DNA of 64,000 nt. It comes from Rhodanobacter denitrificans (GTDB lineage: Bacteria > Pseudomonadota > Gammaproteobacteria > Xanthomonadales > Rhodanobacteraceae). The position numbers were made by a program, and so were the translations under genes. The notes beneath the pieces are model-generated. The model was given only the letters and a program-made list of their open reading frames with translations, was not told the origin of the DNA and searched no databases. The stretch is from the NCBI RefSeq assembly GCF_000230695.2, contig NC_020541.1:3348001-3412000 (forward strand), read 5' to 3'. This document shows positions 34,272 to 43,542 of the stretch, in pieces; positions within the stretch are counted from its first letter, which is position 1; each line of letters begins with the position of its first letter.

Positions 34272-35238
34272 GCGTGTCTGCCCTGCCGCCGCGCCACAGC
34301 CAGCCCAGCACCAGCAGCCACATCAGCGCGCCGCTGCCGAACTTCAGCGCGTCCGGCAACGCCGCGATCGATGACCAGTACGCCTCGATGAAGGCCGCCA
34401 CCAGCAGCATCGCGAACGCGCCCAGCGCAAGCTGCGCGCCGACCCAGCCGGCCGCGACCAGTGCCGGGCCGCGCCGCTGCCGGCCCGGCGCCAGCAGGGT
34501 CAGGCCGAGCTGCAGGCCGGCGCCGCCGGCGATCACCAGCGCGCTCAGCTCGAACGCCGAATGGCCCACCACGAAGCGCCAGAACGGGCCGCCGTAGCCG
34601 ATCGCGGTGAGGTGCCCGGCGATGCCGCCGATCAGCACGCCGTTGGCGCCCAGCACGTAGATCGCGCCGACGCCGAAGACCAGGCCCGAGGCGAACGTGC
34701 GGAACGCGATGCTGACGTTGTTCATCACGTAGTAGCCGAACATCTGCAGGTCGGTGCCGCTGCTGCGGCCGATGTGCGCGTTGGCCGGGTCGTACATCTT
34801 CTCGAACTGCACCAGCTGCGTGCTGCTGAACAGCGTGTGCGCCAGCTCCGGGCGCAGTTGCAGCAGCACCAGCAGGCACAATGCCGGCAGGTAGAACAGC
34901 GCCGCCGCCAGCGCCATGCAGCGCCACTGCGCGCGCACCAGGCGCGGGAAGCCCGCCACCAGGAAAGCCGCCACGCGGTGCCAGCGCGGCGCCGGCGGCC
35001 GGTACAGCACGCGATGCCCCTGCTGCACCAGCCGCTGCAGCCGCTCGGTAACCTCGTGGCTGTAGCCGCGCCCACGCGCCAGCGCCAGGTGGTGGCACAC
35101 ACGCCGGTAGGACTGCGGAAACTCCAGCGCCGGTTCCTGCCGCAGGGTGCGCTTCGGCTGGCGGTCCAGCGCGTTCAGCCACGACTGCAGACCGTCCCAC
35201 TCGCGGCCGTGCAGGGCGACGAAGCGTTCCTGCTTCAT
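34261..35238 (-). CDS. SpoIIM/DUF95-family membrane protein, MoxR operon
   Basis: 325 residues from ATG 35238 (overlapping ATGA with the RDD gene). Cytoplasmic N-terminal ~100 residues, then six membrane helices. FASGLVFGVGAIYVLGANGVLIGG and WRFVVGHSAFELSALVIAGG match the stage II sporulation M superfamily, which in non-sporulators is linked to MoxR/RDD operons. Specific function unknown. Confidence 0.88.
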   Translation of the reverse strand: MKQERFVALHGREWDGLQSWLNALDRQPKRTLRQEPALEFPQSYRRVCHHLALARGRGYSHEVTERLQRLVQQGHRVLYRPPAPRWHRVAAFLVAGFPRLVRAQWRCMALAAALFYLPALCLLVLLQLRPELAHTLFSSTQLVQFEKMYDPANAHIGRSSGTDLQMFGYYVMNNVSIAFRTFASGLVFGVGAIYVLGANGVLIGGIAGHLTAIGYGGPFWRFVVGHSAFELSALVIAGGAGLQLGLTLLAPGRQRRGPALVAAGWVGAQLALGAFAMLLVAAFIEAYWSSIAALPDALKFGSGALMWLLVLGWLWRGGRADTHGA

Positions 35239-35915
35239 GCCCGCCCCAGCAGCCAGTTGGCGTGCGCGACCAGTTGCCGTATCGCCGCAGTGTCGTTTCG
35301 CCCGATCAGCGGCGCGAGCAGGTTCGCCAGTTCTTCCTGCCGTTGCACGGTGAGCTGCCCGGCGCGCTCGGCGTACTCCACCAACGCGACCTGTTCGTCG
35401 GCCGCCAGCACCAGCGGCAACGGTATCGCCGGCAGCGCCGGTACCTGCTGGCCGGCCGGCAGTTCCTGTGCGTGGATCACCATGGTGCCCGCCACGATGT
35501 CGCCGAGCCGGCGCGCATGCGGGTCGATCAGCGTGCTGGCCAGGCCCACGCCGTACACGCCCGGCAGCGCGTCCACCACACGCAGCAGATTGCGCACCAC
35601 CGACGGCAGCCAGGTCACCGGCGTGCCGTCGGCCTTGACCACGCGCAGGCCCAGCGCGCGTTTGCCCAGGGTCTGCCCATCCAGCCACACCTCGCACGCC
35701 ACCGAGTACGCCCACAGCAGCGCGAACATCAGCAGCATGGCCAGCCCGTTGCCGCCCTTGCCGAACAGCGCCAGCGGGATCATTGCGACGAACAGCACCA
35801 GCAGGCGCAGCAGCAGGTCGACCATCCACGCCTGTGCGCGCGGCAACGCGCCGGCCGCACGCAGGCGCAGCGAGACGCCTTCGGGCGTCTCGATTTCGCG
35901 CACGGTGTCGATCAT
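35235..35915 (-). CDS. RDD-family membrane protein
   Basis: 226 residues with the RDD domain in the first ~150: PRAQAWMVDLLLRLL (the R..D positions), GQTLGKRALGLRVVKADG, and DPHARRLGDIVAGTMVI. Three to four membrane helices plus a soluble C-terminal region. RDD proteins are candidate small transporters or assembly factors. Shares a one-base overlap (TGATG) with the following RDD gene. Confidence 0.88.
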   Translation of the reverse strand: MIDTVREIETPEGVSLRLRAAGALPRAQAWMVDLLLRLLVLFVAMIPLALFGKGGNGLAMLLMFALLWAYSVACEVWLDGQTLGKRALGLRVVKADGTPVTWLPSVVRNLLRVVDALPGVYGVGLASTLIDPHARRLGDIVAGTMVIHAQELPAGQQVPALPAIPLPLVLAADEQVALVEYAERAGQLTVQRQEELANLLAPLIGRNDTAAIRQLVAHANWLLGRA

Positions 35916-36433
35916 CAGACGTCGACGACGATGGTGTCGGCGATCAGGTCGTGCAGGCAGCGGCGCTCCTTGCCGAAGATCAGCAGCGGATCGACCAGGC
36001 CGATCAACTTGCCCACCAACGGGATCACGCCGATCAGGCTCACCGGCAGCACCCGCAGGAAGATGTAGCGCGGCAGGCTGACGCGGCTGCCGTCGGTGCG
36101 CACCACCGCGATGTCCACCGCGCGCTTGCCGACGGTCTGCCCGCTACGGTGCAGCATCAGGCAGTTCACCACCAGCACGCCGAGCATCAATGCCATACCG
36201 AGCAGCATCAGCCCCACCATCGGCGCGGCAGGCTTGAGTCCCTGCCTGACCGGCCCGGCCATGGTGGCGGCCCAGAGCACCGGAGCCAGCCAGATCACGT
36301 TGACCAGCCCGTCCAGCAGCGCCGCGCCCAGGCGCTTGCCGCGCCCGGCCTTGCGGTTTTCCAGGTCGTACGCATCCCACGCGGCCACATCGTCGACCAC
36401 GGCCGCCGGCGCGGCATACGGATTGGTTTCCAT
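35915..36433 (-). CDS. Second RDD-family membrane protein, first gene of the MoxR operon
   Basis: 172 residues: cytoplasmic start METNPYAAPAAVVDDVAAWD, then the RDD domain (RGKRLGAALLDGLVNVI, GQTVGKRAVDIAVVRTDG, KERRCLHDLIADTIVVD). It leads the seven-gene operon that ends at 29287; the promoter should lie in 36434-36520, where nothing definite is visible. Confidence 0.87.
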   Translation of the reverse strand: METNPYAAPAAVVDDVAAWDAYDLENRKAGRGKRLGAALLDGLVNVIWLAPVLWAATMAGPVRQGLKPAAPMVGLMLLGMALMLGVLVVNCLMLHRSGQTVGKRAVDIAVVRTDGSRVSLPRYIFLRVLPVSLIGVIPLVGKLIGLVDPLLIFGKERRCLHDLIADTIVVDV

Positions 36434-36520
36434 CGCTTCCTTCCCCTTGTCGCTGTCCCTGACTGCCCTCCCCCATGGCGGGCAATGCCGGCGAGTATAG
36501 AAGCGAATTTCGGCCGTTGA

Positions 36521-36988
36521 CTACCGCTTCGGCTTGAGCAGCGTACCGGTGCATTTCGGCGAGCCGCACAGGCACTTCCACAGCTTCTTCAGGCGTGCGG
36601 TGTGCGGCACGTCGAGCACGATGCCGTAATCGTAGGTGAGCTCCTCGCCCGGCTTGATGGCGCGGATCGCCTCGATCAGTACGCGATCCCGCCGCGGGTC
36701 GCCGCTGGCGCTCTCCTCGACCACGGCGCGGCAATTTGGCGCACAGCTGTGGTTGATCCAGCGCGCGCTGTTGCCGCCCTGGTTGGCGTCGACGATGTAG
36801 TCGTCGTTGAGCGTGAACAGGAAGGTGTGGCCGGTCTCGCCGCCGTCGCCGTACAAGTCGTCCGCTTCGGCGTGGCTCATCAACTTGCCCTTGTACTCGA
36901 TGATCTGCTCCCCTTTGGCGATCGGGGCAGTGGCGAACACGCCATTGCCGTGGATCGGCGAGCGGCGTGCAACAAAGCGTCGTGACAT
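36521..36988 (-). CDS. SET-domain protein-lysine methyltransferase
   Basis: 155 residues from ATG 36988. The bacterial SET fold is complete: SPIHGNGVFATAPIAKGEQI at the N-terminal part, RWINHSCAPNC (SAM-binding NHS), EELTYDYG (catalytic tyrosine) and a post-SET CLCGSPKCTG zinc motif. Substrates of bacterial SET proteins are mostly unknown; a ribosomal or chromatin-like protein is a common guess. Divergent from the lipoprotein/acyl-CoA dehydrogenase operon. Confidence 0.9.
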   Translation of the reverse strand: MSRRFVARRSPIHGNGVFATAPIAKGEQIIEYKGKLMSHAEADDLYGDGGETGHTFLFTLNDDYIVDANQGGNSARWINHSCAPNCRAVVEESASGDPRRDRVLIEAIRAIKPGEELTYDYGIVLDVPHTARLKKLWKCLCGSPKCTGTLLKPKR

Positions 36989-37037
36989 GCGATGGAAGCC
37001 CTGCGGATGAAGGATGAAAAGTCGATGATGCCCGTTT

Positions 37038-37116
37038 GCCGGTACCCGCGAAACCTTCGCCGGCCCTCCGCACCAAAGTCCGGTTTGCGCCTGCCGAAGG
37101 TTTCGCGGGCACCGGC
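37038..37116. repeat. Inverted repeat in divergent intergenic region
   Basis: Arms GCCGGTACCCGCGAAACCTT (from 37038) and AAGGTTTCGCGGGCACCGGC (to 37116), one mismatch, about 32-base loop. It lies between divergent genes, so it is not a terminator; a REP-like element or a transcribed 5' hairpin is possible. Confidence 0.65.
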
Positions 37117-37193
37117 CGACCTGCCTGGCGGCTCCACGCCGCTGCCACCGGCGATCATTCGCCACCACTGGCGCCAACCCCCTCAATCGCGGT

Positions 37194-37220
37194 TAGAATC
37201 AACATTCAAACGATCGTTTG
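37194..37220 (+). promoter_or_regulatory. Candidate promoter -10 and PsrA-like operator
   Basis: TAGAAT (37194-37199) is a plausible -10 element. CAAACGATCGTTTG (37207-37220) is a perfect palindrome that fits the [G/C]AAAC-N2-4-GTTT[G/C] consensus reported for PsrA, the TetR-type fatty-acid repressor of Pseudomonas. It sits at the expected transcription start, ten bases before the ribosome site of the lipoprotein that leads into an acyl-CoA dehydrogenase gene. Confidence 0.55.
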
Positions 37221-37230
37221 GAGAGTCCCC

Positions 37231-37707
37231 ATGCGTCTGCTGCGCTGGATCATCCCCGTCTTGCTGCTGGGCTTGGCCGCCTGTGGTCCGGCGAAGAAGA
37301 GCGTGTACCCGCCGACCCTGAGCATCCAGCAACTGGTGGTGCTGCCGGACGGTCAGTGGCGGCTGACCGTGCGCATCCAGAACAACAGCTACGCCGGGAT
37401 GGACTTCACCTCGCTGGACGGCCAGCTGCAGGTGGCCGAGCTGGTGCCGGTGCGGCTGCACGCCAGCTTCGAGCGCGACATTCCCGAGCTTGCCGGCGAC
37501 GTGATCCAGCTCAACGTGCTGCCCACGGCGGCGATGAGCCAGGCGCTGCAGGCGATCGCCGCCAGGGGCAGCGCCGGGGCACTGGCCTATCGCATCAGCG
37601 GCAGCACCAGCGCCAAGCCCGAGCAGGAAGCCAAGCCGCGCTCGTTCGACTTCAACGGCAACGACTGGATCTCGCCGGTGCCGGGCATCCCCGACACCTA
37701 CCGCTAG
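37231..37707 (+). CDS. LEA14-like lipoprotein
   Basis: 158 residues from ATG 37231 with GGAGAG upstream. Lipobox in LLLGLAACGPAKK. The mature domain (LSIQQLVVLPDGQWRLTVRI, QNNSYAGMDFTSLDGQL) has the hydrophobic/amphipathic beta-sandwich spacing of LEA type 2 (WHy) domains found in envelope lipoproteins. It precedes the acyl-CoA dehydrogenase by 30 bases and probably shares its promoter. Confidence 0.72.
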   Translation: MRLLRWIIPVLLLGLAACGPAKKSVYPPTLSIQQLVVLPDGQWRLTVRIQNNSYAGMDFTSLDGQLQVAELVPVRLHASFERDIPELAGDVIQLNVLPTAAMSQALQAIAARGSAGALAYRISGSTSAKPEQEAKPRSFDFNGNDWISPVPGIPDTYR

Positions 37708-37737
37708 ACGTCCCCGCTTTCCACCGAAGGAACCACC

Positions 37738-39528
37738 ATGACTGCTTACAAGGCCCCCCTCGACGACCTGCGCTTCGCCCTGTTCGACGTGCTGAACGCG
37801 GAGCCGACCCTCACCGCGCTGCAGGGCGGCGAGGCCCACAGCCGCGACCTGTTCGACGCCGTGCTGGAGGAAGCCGGCCGCCTCAGCGAGCAGCTGCTGG
37901 CGCCGACCAACGCGCCCGCCGACGCGGAGGGCTGCCGCTACGACAAGGCCAGCCAGACGGTGACCACGCCGAAGGGCTTCAAGGAAGCGTTCAAGGCCTT
38001 CACCGAAGGCGGCTGGACCGGCCTGACCAACCCCGAGGTCTACGGCGGCCAGGCGCTGCCCGGCGTGCTCGGCACCGCCACCACCGAGATCTTCCAGTCC
38101 GGCAACCTGGCCTGGAGCCTGTACCCGCTGCTGTCCGAAGGCGCCACCCACGCGATGGAGCAGCACGGCGAGGAGTGGCAGCGCCAGCGCTTCATGAAGC
38201 CGATCGTGGAAGGCCGCTGGACCGGCACCATGTGCCTGACCGAGCCGCAGGCCGGCTCCGACCTCGGCCTGCTGAAGACCCGCGCCGAGCCGGGCACGGC
38301 GGACGCGGACGGTCATTCGGTGTACAAGCTCAGCGGCACCAAGATCTTCATCAGCGCCGGCGAGCACGACCTGGCCGAGAACATCGTGCACCTGGTGCTG
38401 GCGCGCCTGCCGGACGCGCCGGAAGGCAGCCGCGGCATCTCGATGTTCATCGTGCCCAAGTTCAAGGTCAACGCGGACGGCTCGCTGGGCGCGCGCAACA
38501 CGGTGGCCGCCGGCGCGATCGAGCACAAGATGGGCATCCACGCCTGCTCCACCTGCGTGATGAACTTCGACGGCGCCGAGGGCTACCTGATCGGCAAGCC
38601 GCACAAGGGCCTCGCCGCGATGTTCACCATGATGAATGCGGCGCGCCTGTCGGTCGGCGTGCAGGGCCTGGCGCTGGCCGAGCGGGCGCTGCAGAACAGC
38701 CTCAACTACGCGCGCGAGCGGCTGCAGTCGCGCGCGCTGTCCGGCCCGAAATTCCCGGACAAGCCGGCCGACAACCTGCTGGTGCAGCCGGACGTGCGCC
38801 GCATGCTGCTGACCCAGCGTGCCTTCGTCGAAGGTTCGCGCGCACTGGTGCTGTACACCGCGCTGCAGACCGACATCGAACATCGCGCGACGGACGAGGC
38901 AGCCCGGCAGCAGGCCGGCGAGCTGGTCGCGTTCCTGATCCCGATCGCCAAGGGCATGACCACCGAACTGGCGCAGGAGTGCACCAAGGAAGCGCTGCAG
39001 ATCTACGGCGGCCACGGCTACATCGCCGAGAACGGCATGGAACAGTTCGTGCGCGACGCCCGCATCATCACCCTGTACGAAGGCACCACCGGGATCCAGG
39101 CGGCCGACCTGCTCGGCCGCAAGATCCTCCAGCTGCAGGGCGTGGGCGCGAAGCACTTCCTGCAGGAGATCAGCGCGTTCTGCCAGCAGCACAGCGCCGA
39201 CACGGCACTGCGCCAGCTGGTCGGCCCGCTCGCCGTCGCCACCAAGGAATGGAGCGAGCTCACCCTGAGCCTGGCCCAGCGCGTGCAGGCCAATCCCGAG
39301 GAACTCGGCGCCGCGGCCACCGACTACCTGTACTACAGCGGCTACGTCACCCTCGCCTACCTGTGGGCGCGCAGCGTGGCCGCCGCCGAAGCCGGCAACC
39401 AGCCGGCGGCGTTCAAGCAGGCCAAGCGCGACACCGCCGCGTTCTACTTCGCCCGCATCCTGCCGCGCACGCTGGCGCACAAGGCAGCGATCGAGGCCGG
39501 CATAGGCAGTCTGCCGGCCATCGACTGA
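37738..39528 (+). CDS. Acyl-CoA dehydrogenase (fatty-acid beta-oxidation)
   Basis: 596 residues, the length of the four-domain bacterial type with an extra C-terminal domain. FAD/acyl-CoA binding blocks MCLTEPQAGSDLG and YKLSGTKIFISAGEHDL; the catalytic base is in ARIITLYEGTTGIQAADLLG. It oxidises acyl-CoA to trans-2-enoyl-CoA and passes electrons to electron-transfer flavoprotein. AAGGAA lies before ATG 37738. A terminator follows. The operator upstream suggests control by acyl-CoA or fatty acid availability. Confidence 0.94.
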   Translation: MTAYKAPLDDLRFALFDVLNAEPTLTALQGGEAHSRDLFDAVLEEAGRLSEQLLAPTNAPADAEGCRYDKASQTVTTPKGFKEAFKAFTEGGWTGLTNPEVYGGQALPGVLGTATTEIFQSGNLAWSLYPLLSEGATHAMEQHGEEWQRQRFMKPIVEGRWTGTMCLTEPQAGSDLGLLKTRAEPGTADADGHSVYKLSGTKIFISAGEHDLAENIVHLVLARLPDAPEGSRGISMFIVPKFKVNADGSLGARNTVAAGAIEHKMGIHACSTCVMNFDGAEGYLIGKPHKGLAAMFTMMNAARLSVGVQGLALAERALQNSLNYARERLQSRALSGPKFPDKPADNLLVQPDVRRMLLTQRAFVEGSRALVLYTALQTDIEHRATDEAARQQAGELVAFLIPIAKGMTTELAQECTKEALQIYGGHGYIAENGMEQFVRDARIITLYEGTTGIQAADLLGRKILQLQGVGAKHFLQEISAFCQQHSADTALRQLVGPLAVATKEWSELTLSLAQRVQANPEELGAAATDYLYYSGYVTLAYLWARSVAAAEAGNQPAAFKQAKRDTAAFYFARILPRTLAHKAAIEAGIGSLPAID

Positions 39529-39556
39529 GTCGCCGCCAAGCCTTTCGGCAAACAAT

Positions 39557-39580
39557 AGCCCGGGCCAGTCCCGGGCTTTT
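39557..39580 (+). terminator. Rho-independent terminator of the acyl-CoA dehydrogenase operon
   Basis: AGCCCGGG-CCAGT-CCCGGGCT followed by TTTT, 29 bases after the stop. Confidence 0.85.
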
Positions 39581-39646
39581 CGTCAGGCCGATCTGCCGCC
39601 GGAGGTGTCCATCCGGGTCAGGTTGTGCTCTGCAACGACAGGCCGG

Positions 39647-39871
39647 TCACGCACCGCACTGCACGCTGCCTTGCGTGCCCAGGTACTGCCTGATCCATTC
39701 CTCGTGGGCTTCGACCGCCTGCAGCAGCTCTCGCGCCATGGCCGCCTGCGTCGCGGCCGTACCGGGCGGTGCTGGTGGCGCAACAGGCCTGGCCATGCGC
39801 GGCGGCGACGCCTCCGTGCGGGCCGATTCGTGCTCGATCAGGTAGCTGATGTCGTAGGCAAGGTCGTTCAT
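39647..39871 (-). CDS. Small hypothetical protein
   Basis: 74 residues from ATG 39871: MNDLAYDISYLIEHESARTE, a proline-rich middle and a helical end (MARELLQAVEAHEEWIRQYL). The composition is protein-like rather than a shadow of another frame, but no family is recognised and no ribosome site stands out. The surrounding 39872-40010 shows nothing. Confidence 0.4.
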   Translation of the reverse strand: MNDLAYDISYLIEHESARTEASPPRMARPVAPPAPPGTAATQAAMARELLQAVEAHEEWIRQYLGTQGSVQCGA

Positions 39872-40010
39872 GCCCGAAACTAAGCAACAGGCTTGCCAAG
39901 TCCGACGATCGCCGCCGGGGCCACCATCGCGGCTCCGCACAGGGTGCACCGAACTCGCGGCAGGCAGCCTCGGCGATCGCCCGTGATGGATCGCCCGCCT
40001 CCCGCCCGGG

Positions 40011-41906
40011 TCAGTCGACCTTCTTCAACGCCGCCAGCTGCAGCCGCAGAATCCGGCGCAACTCCAGGATCGCCGCGGGGGTTTCCTGCACGCTGTGCCA
40101 GGACGGTATGACCAGTTCGGAGTCGGCGCCAGCCAGGTGCGCGCTGCTGTACGGCACCAGGCCGTCGTTGCTGTCCCGCAACGCGCCCTTCGATCTGTAG
40201 ACGCCGATGATGGAGTGGTAGCGCACCTGCGGCGCGATCGGCAGGTCGGCGGCGGCGACGATGAACGGGTCGCTGTCGCCGAGGTTGTCGATGCTGTTGG
40301 ACACGCGCAGCGGCGGACCGCCGCCGGCGTCGTCGGACTTCAGCAGGTCGGCGATGTCCGCCATTTCCTTCAGCACGGCGACCGGCAGCCGGATCAGCTC
40401 GCCGAGCCAGCGGGCGAGCCGGTGCCGTGCGTACGGCGTGCCGCGGTGCGGTGCGGCCAGGAACACCGCGCGGGTCACCTGCGGCATCGGGCTGAACTGC
40501 AGGTACGGCGCCAGCCGCTGCTGCAGCCGCTGCCGCTTCTTCGCCGACAGGTTCGCACGCGCCGGGATCACGCCCCACAGCCGGTCGCCGCTGGAGGACA
40601 CCAGCAGGCGCGCGATCACGCCGCCCATGCTGTGGCCGATCAGCACCATGTCGCGCGAGGCGCGCGCCTGGCCGGAGGGATCGTAATGTTGCAGCGTGGC
40701 GTCCAGCGCCTTGCGGATGCTGGCCAGGTTCACCGCCACCGGCAGGTTGGTCGGGTAGTAGACCTCCCACACCTGGTAGTGGCGGCGCAGCTCTTCGTCG
40801 CCCATCACCTCGTTGGCCACGTTGATCCATGCTTCCGGACTGCTGGCCAGGCCGTGCAGCATCACCACCGTGAGCCGGTCCGGATCGTAGGGCTGCATCA
40901 GCAGCACGCGCGGCGTCTTGAGGCCGCCCTCGCGGCCCAGCAGCGAGCGGATCGACTGGCGGGCGAAGCCTGAGCGCGCCAGCCACACGCCGTAGGGTGC
41001 GGTGAAGTTCGCGCCCAGCGGCACCGCCCGACCGCCGACCGTGACGGTGTCGTCGTGATACGGGTCGCGCACCAGCACGCTCACCTGCCGCGTCGCCAGC
41101 AGCTGGGCCAGCGTGCTGCCGTCGAACACCAGCGCGCCGGTGACCGGCACGTAGTCGGGTTCGCGCCATGGCACGGCGGCGTCGGCCGTCCCGGCCGGCG
41201 CCACGGCCACGAAGTCGGAACCGAAGCCATCGCGCCGATAGACGTTGCGCAGGCCGTCGAAGCGCAGATTCGCCGCGGGAATCAGCTCCGCCGGTACGCG
41301 CGTGCCGCCAGCCAGGCGCACGTCGCTGTGCGGACGCAGCACGCTCCAGCCGGCCAGCGTGGTCTGCGTCCAGTGCGGGTCCAGCCGCGGCAGTTCCAGG
41401 AAGAAGCGGCTCATCGCGCGCTGCACGGCCAGGTTGTAGAACCCAGTCACCTGCACCTGGCGCCATTCGAACGCGCGCTCGGCGGGCGTACGCGCGGTGT
41501 AGAAGAGGTAGGCATAGGCGTAGCGCGCGGATTGCAGGAAGGCGTCCAGCGTCGCGTCGTCCATCGCCTTGCCGCGCCGCGACCGCTCCGCCTTGAGCGC
41601 CCGGCCCAGCCACAGCTCGGCCAGCGCCGAGAGCCGCTGCTCGTCGGTCAACCCCGCCGAACGGGCGACGGTGTCCGTGCAGGCGGCGAACTCGCGCTGG
41701 CAGCTGTCCGGCGTCAGCGCGACCACGTTGAGCGACTGCACGGTGCGGTCGCTCGGCCGGTCGGCGACGATCACGTCGGCGCGCCGCTGGCTGACGTAGT
41801 CGTGGGTATTGACGTGGCTCACCCCGACCATCGCGCAGGCGTCGAGGCCGAGCAGCCCGAGGCCGAGCATGCCGCGCAGGACCCAGCCACCGGCGCCGAT
41901 CGTCAT
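40011..41906 (-). CDS. Lipoprotein alpha/beta-hydrolase (esterase/lipase)
   Basis: About 631 residues from ATG 41906 (GAAGG upstream); a GTG at 41945 that overlaps the exoribonuclease stop (GTGA) is an alternative. Signal with lipobox LGLLGLDACAM. The C-terminal half is an alpha/beta hydrolase: TVVMLHGLASSPEAW (oxyanion region), LIGHSMGGVIARLLV (nucleophile serine), DSNDGLVPYSSAH (acid) and SWHSVQ (histidine). The N-terminal half is family-specific. Likely an outer-membrane-anchored esterase facing the periplasm; substrate unknown. Confidence 0.82.
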   Translation of the reverse strand: MTIGAGGWVLRGMLGLGLLGLDACAMVGVSHVNTHDYVSQRRADVIVADRPSDRTVQSLNVVALTPDSCQREFAACTDTVARSAGLTDEQRLSALAELWLGRALKAERSRRGKAMDDATLDAFLQSARYAYAYLFYTARTPAERAFEWRQVQVTGFYNLAVQRAMSRFFLELPRLDPHWTQTTLAGWSVLRPHSDVRLAGGTRVPAELIPAANLRFDGLRNVYRRDGFGSDFVAVAPAGTADAAVPWREPDYVPVTGALVFDGSTLAQLLATRQVSVLVRDPYHDDTVTVGGRAVPLGANFTAPYGVWLARSGFARQSIRSLLGREGGLKTPRVLLMQPYDPDRLTVVMLHGLASSPEAWINVANEVMGDEELRRHYQVWEVYYPTNLPVAVNLASIRKALDATLQHYDPSGQARASRDMVLIGHSMGGVIARLLVSSSGDRLWGVIPARANLSAKKRQRLQQRLAPYLQFSPMPQVTRAVFLAAPHRGTPYARHRLARWLGELIRLPVAVLKEMADIADLLKSDDAGGGPPLRVSNSIDNLGDSDPFIVAAADLPIAPQVRYHSIIGVYRSKGALRDSNDGLVPYSSAHLAGADSELVIPSWHSVQETPAAILELRRILRLQLAALKKVD

Positions 41907-41941
41907 CGGCGCGCCTTCATCGACATGCCCACGTCGGCGCG

Positions 41942-43381
41942 TCACTGCGCCAGCTCGAAGCGGGTCGTGCGCCGCAGTGGGTCGGCCTCGACCAGGCTCA
42001 CCCGGACGTCGGCACCCAGCGGCAGGGGTGTGCTGCCCGACACGCCGGCCTCCACCGCCGGGTCGCGCACGATCACCGTGCCCCGGGCCGGATCGTCATG
42101 CGCGACCTCGACGATCGCCCCGTCGAAAACCTCGCCCAGCCGCGGCGCCAGCGCGGCGGCCTCGGCCAGGTTGAGCACGGCGCTCTCGTACTGGCCCGCA
42201 CGGTGGCCGGAGGCCTGCATCGTGGCCGGCAAGCCCGGCAACGCGGCCAGCGCCCACGCGGGCACCGGCTGTTTCGCGCACAGCGCCAGGCAGACCTCGC
42301 CGGTGTAGCGATCGACCAGCCGGCGCAGCGGCGCGGTGGCGTGGGTGTATTGCGCGGCCAGCGCCGAGTGCATCGGCTGCGCCGGCAGCGTGCCGTCGAA
42401 CGCCGCGTAGCCGGCCCCGCGCAATACCGTGGTGCAGGCGGTCAGCATCGCCACGTGGGCGTCGTTGGACGGGTCCAGCGAACGGATGAAGCCGGGATAG
42501 TCCAACCCGGGCGGCCAGCCGATGCCGAGCACCCGCGCGGTGACGCGCAGGCGCCCGAGCGCGCGCGGGTCGGGCGGCGGCAGGGTGCGCAGCAGGCCCA
42601 CCTTCGCCTGCACCATCAATTGCGCCGCGGCCATGCCGATCAGCAGCGAGATCTGCTCGTTCCAGTCCTCGATCGGCAACCGTGCGCGAAACGCCAGCTG
42701 CCAGCGGCCATCGACCACGCTGATCTCCTGCTCCGGCAGCGGCAGGCTGACGCCGCCGCGGGCGAACTCGCGCTGCCGGCGCAGCTCGCCGACCTCGCGC
42801 AGGATCGACCACATCGGTTCGGCCGCCCCCGCGTCGATGCGCTGCTGCACGCCGGCATAGTCGAGCCGGGCGCGACTGCTGACCTTCGCCCGGCGCACGT
42901 CGACGGCCACGCTTTCGCCGCTGCGGTCCAGCTCGATCGTCCACAGCAGCGCCGGCCGCACCTGACCGGGCAACAGCGAGACCGCGCCTTCGGACAGCAC
43001 CGTCGGGTGCAACGGGATCTTCGCATCCGCGCCGTACAGCGTCTCGCCGCGCCGGTTCGCCTCCAGGTCGACCGGGTCGCCGGCGCTGACGAAGGCGGCG
43101 ACGTCGGCAATTGCGTAGTGCACCCGATAGCCGCCGGCGGTGCGCTCGACATGCAGCGCCTGGTCCAGGTCCATCGAGCCCAGCGGGTCGATCGTCACCA
43201 GGGCGATGTCGCTGCGGTCCAGCTCCGGCCAGCGCGGGTTCACGGCGGCCTTCGCCGCGGCAGCCTCCACCTCGGGCGGGAACGCCGCCGGCAGCTTCAG
43301 GTCCTCGTGGATGGCGCGCATGCCCTGCACCAGCACGGGGTCCCCGGCGGGCCGGATGTGGATGCGGCGAGTGGTCGACAT
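41942..43381 (-). CDS. RNB-family exoribonuclease (RNase II/R-like)
   Basis: 479 residues, shorter than RNase II or R because it has essentially only the catalytic RNB domain. DPLGSMDLDQALHVER contains the metal-binding aspartates, HYAIADVAAFV and RRGETLYGADAKIPLHP follow, and YTHATAPLRRLVDRYTGEV is the C-terminal signature. Lacking cold-shock domains, it may act on specific small RNAs. Overlaps the start region of the esterase gene. Confidence 0.88.
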   Translation of the reverse strand: MSTTRRIHIRPAGDPVLVQGMRAIHEDLKLPAAFPPEVEAAAAKAAVNPRWPELDRSDIALVTIDPLGSMDLDQALHVERTAGGYRVHYAIADVAAFVSAGDPVDLEANRRGETLYGADAKIPLHPTVLSEGAVSLLPGQVRPALLWTIELDRSGESVAVDVRRAKVSSRARLDYAGVQQRIDAGAAEPMWSILREVGELRRQREFARGGVSLPLPEQEISVVDGRWQLAFRARLPIEDWNEQISLLIGMAAAQLMVQAKVGLLRTLPPPDPRALGRLRVTARVLGIGWPPGLDYPGFIRSLDPSNDAHVAMLTACTTVLRGAGYAAFDGTLPAQPMHSALAAQYTHATAPLRRLVDRYTGEVCLALCAKQPVPAWALAALPGLPATMQASGHRAGQYESAVLNLAEAAALAPRLGEVFDGAIVEVAHDDPARGTVIVRDPAVEAGVSGSTPLPLGADVRVSLVEADPLRRTTRFELAQ

Positions 43382-43542
43382 GGGCGGTTTCCTTGCGGGG
43401 ATGCCGTTCGGCGGGACGAGGCCGATGCATCGCCCCGGAGGCCTTCGCGCTGCGCAAAATATACACGTGCCGGCGGGGACTACCGCGACCGCGACGCAAG
43501 GTGTAGAAACGGCAGCGTCATCCCCGCCACCGATCGCTCCTC

